32,603 bases of DNA from Rhodospirillales bacterium. Its GTDB lineage: Bacteria; Pseudomonadota; Alphaproteobacteria; Reyranellales; Reyranellaceae. How positions within the stretch are numbered: position 1 is the stretch's first letter; each line of letters opens with the position of its first letter. The position numbers were made by a program, and so were the translations under genes. The stretch is from assembly GCA_016185145.1 (NCBI GenBank), contig JACPOB010000078.1:1-32603 (forward strand), in the 5' to 3' direction. Shown here in pieces: positions 31,398-32,603 of this stretch. The notes under the pieces were generated by a model, which worked only from the letters and a program-made list of their open reading frames with translations, made no database searches and had not been told where the DNA came from.

Positions 31398-32603
31398 GCG
31401 CCCAGCCGCTGCTGCGCGTCGAAGGGCTGCAGAAGCACTTCGCCTTTACCCGGGGCGTCCTGTTCTCCCGCACGCTCGGCCACGTCAAAGCGGTCGACGA
31501 CGTCTCGTTCGAGATCCGCGCCGGCCAGACGCTGGGGCTGGTGGGCGAATCGGGCTGCGGCAAGACCACGACCTCGCGCATGATCCTGAACCTCGACGAG
31601 CCCACTGCGGGCCGCATCCTGCTCGAGGACCAGCCGATCCATGGCCTGCAGGGCGAGGCGCTCAAAGCCTACCGCGCCAAGGTGCAGGCGGTGTTCCAGG
31701 ATCCCTGGTCATCGCTCAACCCGCGCATGAAGGTCGGTCGCATCATCGCCGAATCGTTGATCGTCACCGGCTGGGGCGACCGGCAGAAGATCACGGGGCG
31801 CGTGCGCGAGCTGCTGCAGCAGGTCGGATTGCGGTCCGAGCAGGCCGAGCAATATCCGCACGAGTTCAGCGGCGGCCAGCGCCAGCGCGTGGCGTTGGCG
31901 GCGGCACTCGCCTCGCGGCCGCGGCTGATCGTGCTCGACGAGCCCGTCTCGGCGCTGGATGTCTCGATCCGCGCCCAGATGATGAACCTCCTGAAGGACA
32001 TCCAGGCGCAGGACGACGTCGCCTACCTGCTGGTCGCGCACGACCTCGCCACGGTGCGCCACATGGCAGACCACACGGTGGTGATGTATCTCGGCAAGGT
32101 CGTCGAGCAGGCGCCGACCGAGCAGCTGTTCGCCGACGTGCGGCACCCCTACACCAAGGCGCTGTTCTCCGCCGTCCTGGTCGCCTGGCCGGGGCGGAGC
32201 GAGGAGGAGATCGAGCTGCGCGGGGAGGTGCCGTCGCCCTTGAACCCGCCGTCAGGCTGCCGCTTCCATACGCGCTGCCCCTACGTCATGCCGCGCTGCA
32301 GTCAGCAGGAGCCGGCCTTGCGTGAGGTCTCGCCAGGCCACACGGTGGCGTGCCATTTGTTCGACAACGACCTCACCCTGAGGAGCGGTCCGCAGGACCG
32401 CGTCTCGAAGGGTGGGAACGAGCACAGCTTCTGTTGCCCATCCTTCGAGACGGCGCTTCGCGCCTCCTCAGTCTACATGTCCCACAGGGTGACCGGCCCC
32501 ACGGCATGCAAGAACGAGGGTTGCGCCGGGTGGTCCGGCGCCGAGCCTCAAGCATGGGGGACCGGTCATGAAGAAGGATACGCTTTGGGTTGGCCTGGAC
32601 ACA
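31394..32603 (+). CDS. dppF: Peptide-type ABC transporter ATPase DppF, C-terminus altered and open at the window end
   Basis: Residues 1-322 form a complete DppF/OppF ATPase: Walker A GESGCGKTT (51-59), Q-loop FQDPWSSLNPR (101-111), signature FSGGQ (158-162), Walker B LIVLDEP (178-184), histidine 216 and the C-terminal cysteine-rich GCRFHTRCPYVMPRC with VACHL. The family normally ends near here. Instead the frame runs without a stop through a family A hairpin repeat (from 32371) and into the IS110-like left end, to the edge of the window. The tail of about 80 residues has no family features. The repeat insertion seems to have removed the native stop. Whether the tailed protein is stable is unknown. 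Confidence 0.85.
   Translation, partial: MSAQPLLRVEGLQKHFAFTRGVLFSRTLGHVKAVDDVSFEIRAGQTLGLVGESGCGKTTTSRMILNLDEPTAGRILLEDQPIHGLQGEALKAYRAKVQAVFQDPWSSLNPRMKVGRIIAESLIVTGWGDRQKITGRVRELLQQVGLRSEQAEQYPHEFSGGQRQRVALAAALASRPRLIVLDEPVSALDVSIRAQMMNLLKDIQAQDDVAYLLVAHDLATVRHMADHTVVMYLGKVVEQAPTEQLFADVRHPYTKALFSAVLVAWPGRSEEEIELRGEVPSPLNPPSGCRFHTRCPYVMPRCSQQEPALREVSPGHTVACHLFDNDLTLRSGPQDRVSKGGNEHSFCCPSFETALRASSVYMSHRVTGPTACKNEGCAGWSGAEPQAWGTGHEEGYALGWPGH
32371..32471. repeat. Paired family A hairpin repeat inside the dppF reading frame
   Basis: One copy (32371-32416, CCTCACCCTGAGGAG ... TCTCGAAGGGTGGG) is followed after 20 bases by an inverted copy (32437-32471, CCATCCTTCGAGACG ... CGCCTCCTCAG). The layout matches the pair at 23139-23247. 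It starts about four codons after the expected end of dppF, and it can fold as a long terminator-like hairpin. Confidence 0.78.
32472..32603 (+). mobile_element. Left end of a probable IS110-type insertion sequence (partial)
   Basis: The bases after the repeat lead to a transposase-like start at 32568. The non-coding stretch is structured: GACCGG (32491-32496) pairs with CCGGTC (32562-32567), and GCGCCGG-GTGGT-CCGGCGC forms a stem-loop at 32523-32541. IS110 elements carry a structured non-coding end upstream of the transposase that makes a bridge RNA. The outer boundary is not defined, and the element runs out of the window. Confidence 0.5.
32568..32603 (+). CDS. IS110-type transposase, first 12 codons only
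   Basis: The frame reads MKKDTLWVGLDT and then leaves the window. This matches the usual start of IS110 family DEDD transposases, in which the aspartate of the VGLD or VGID motif is the first catalytic residue of the RuvC-like domain. Only 12 residues are visible, so the call rests on pattern memory and position behind a structured leader. Confidence 0.55.
   Translation, partial: MKKDTLWVGLDT

Noticed and set aside
32371..32603. dppF tail as a new functional domain
   Set aside because: The tail coincides with the hairpin repeat and the IS end, and is explained by loss of the native stop.

Overview
The window is GC-rich, densely coded and arranged in tightly coupled operons: neighbouring genes repeatedly share 4-base ATGA or GTGA stop/start overlaps. 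The gene types (two Liv-type branched-chain importers, a Dpp/Opp importer, IclR regulator, hydantoinase A/B pair, Tat-like and Sec signal peptides of Gram-negative type) and the intergenic hairpin repeats suggest an alphaproteobacterium, probably from soil. Genus cannot be set from the sequence alone. The centre of the window is a complete coenzyme F420 biosynthesis set, which is unusual in proteobacteria.

Layout. Positions 223-7427 (minus): livH-livM-livG-livF-hyuA-hyuB, an ABC importer transcribed with an ATP-dependent hydantoinase/oxoprolinase-type enzyme. Divergent from it, 7536-12397 (plus): IclR regulator, the periplasmic binding protein that probably serves this importer, a 6-phosphogluconate dehydrogenase, and two luciferase-like (LLM) oxidoreductases. 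Positions 12417-13513 hold an unrecognised minus-strand gene that appears frameshifted, plus an AT-richer gap. Positions 13514-15392 hold two more LLM oxidoreductases. Positions 15494-21223 hold the F420 genes: fbiC (fused CofG-CofH) on plus, and a convergent minus-strand operon fgd-cofE-cofD-cofC. gntK (gluconokinase) diverges from fgd. Positions 21935-26693 encode a second Liv-type importer with a fused permease-ATPase and a frameshifted livF. Positions 26880-32603 encode a DppABCDF-type importer. The last 130 bases appear to be the left end of an IS110-type element.

How the parts may work together. FbiC makes the deazaflavin F0; CofC and CofD add a phospho-organic acid; CofE adds the glutamate tail. 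The fgd product, which keeps all six key residues of mycobacterial F420-dependent glucose-6-phosphate dehydrogenase, would reduce F420. Gluconokinase and 6-phosphogluconate dehydrogenase act on the next intermediate, 6-phosphogluconate. The four LLM proteins are candidate users of F420H2 (or FMNH2). The hydantoinase and three importers suggest uptake and breakdown of an amide- or lactam-containing organic compound. The substrate is not visible in the sequence.

Oddities: two probable frameshifts (near 13145 and 26038), a degenerate ABC signature in the LivM-LivG fusion, a dppF reading frame that runs through an inserted hairpin repeat into the IS end, and two families of intergenic inverted repeats. 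No tRNA, rRNA or CRISPR array was seen. The only long stretches without an intact gene are 1-222, 13247-13513 and 26694-26879, all under 300 bases.
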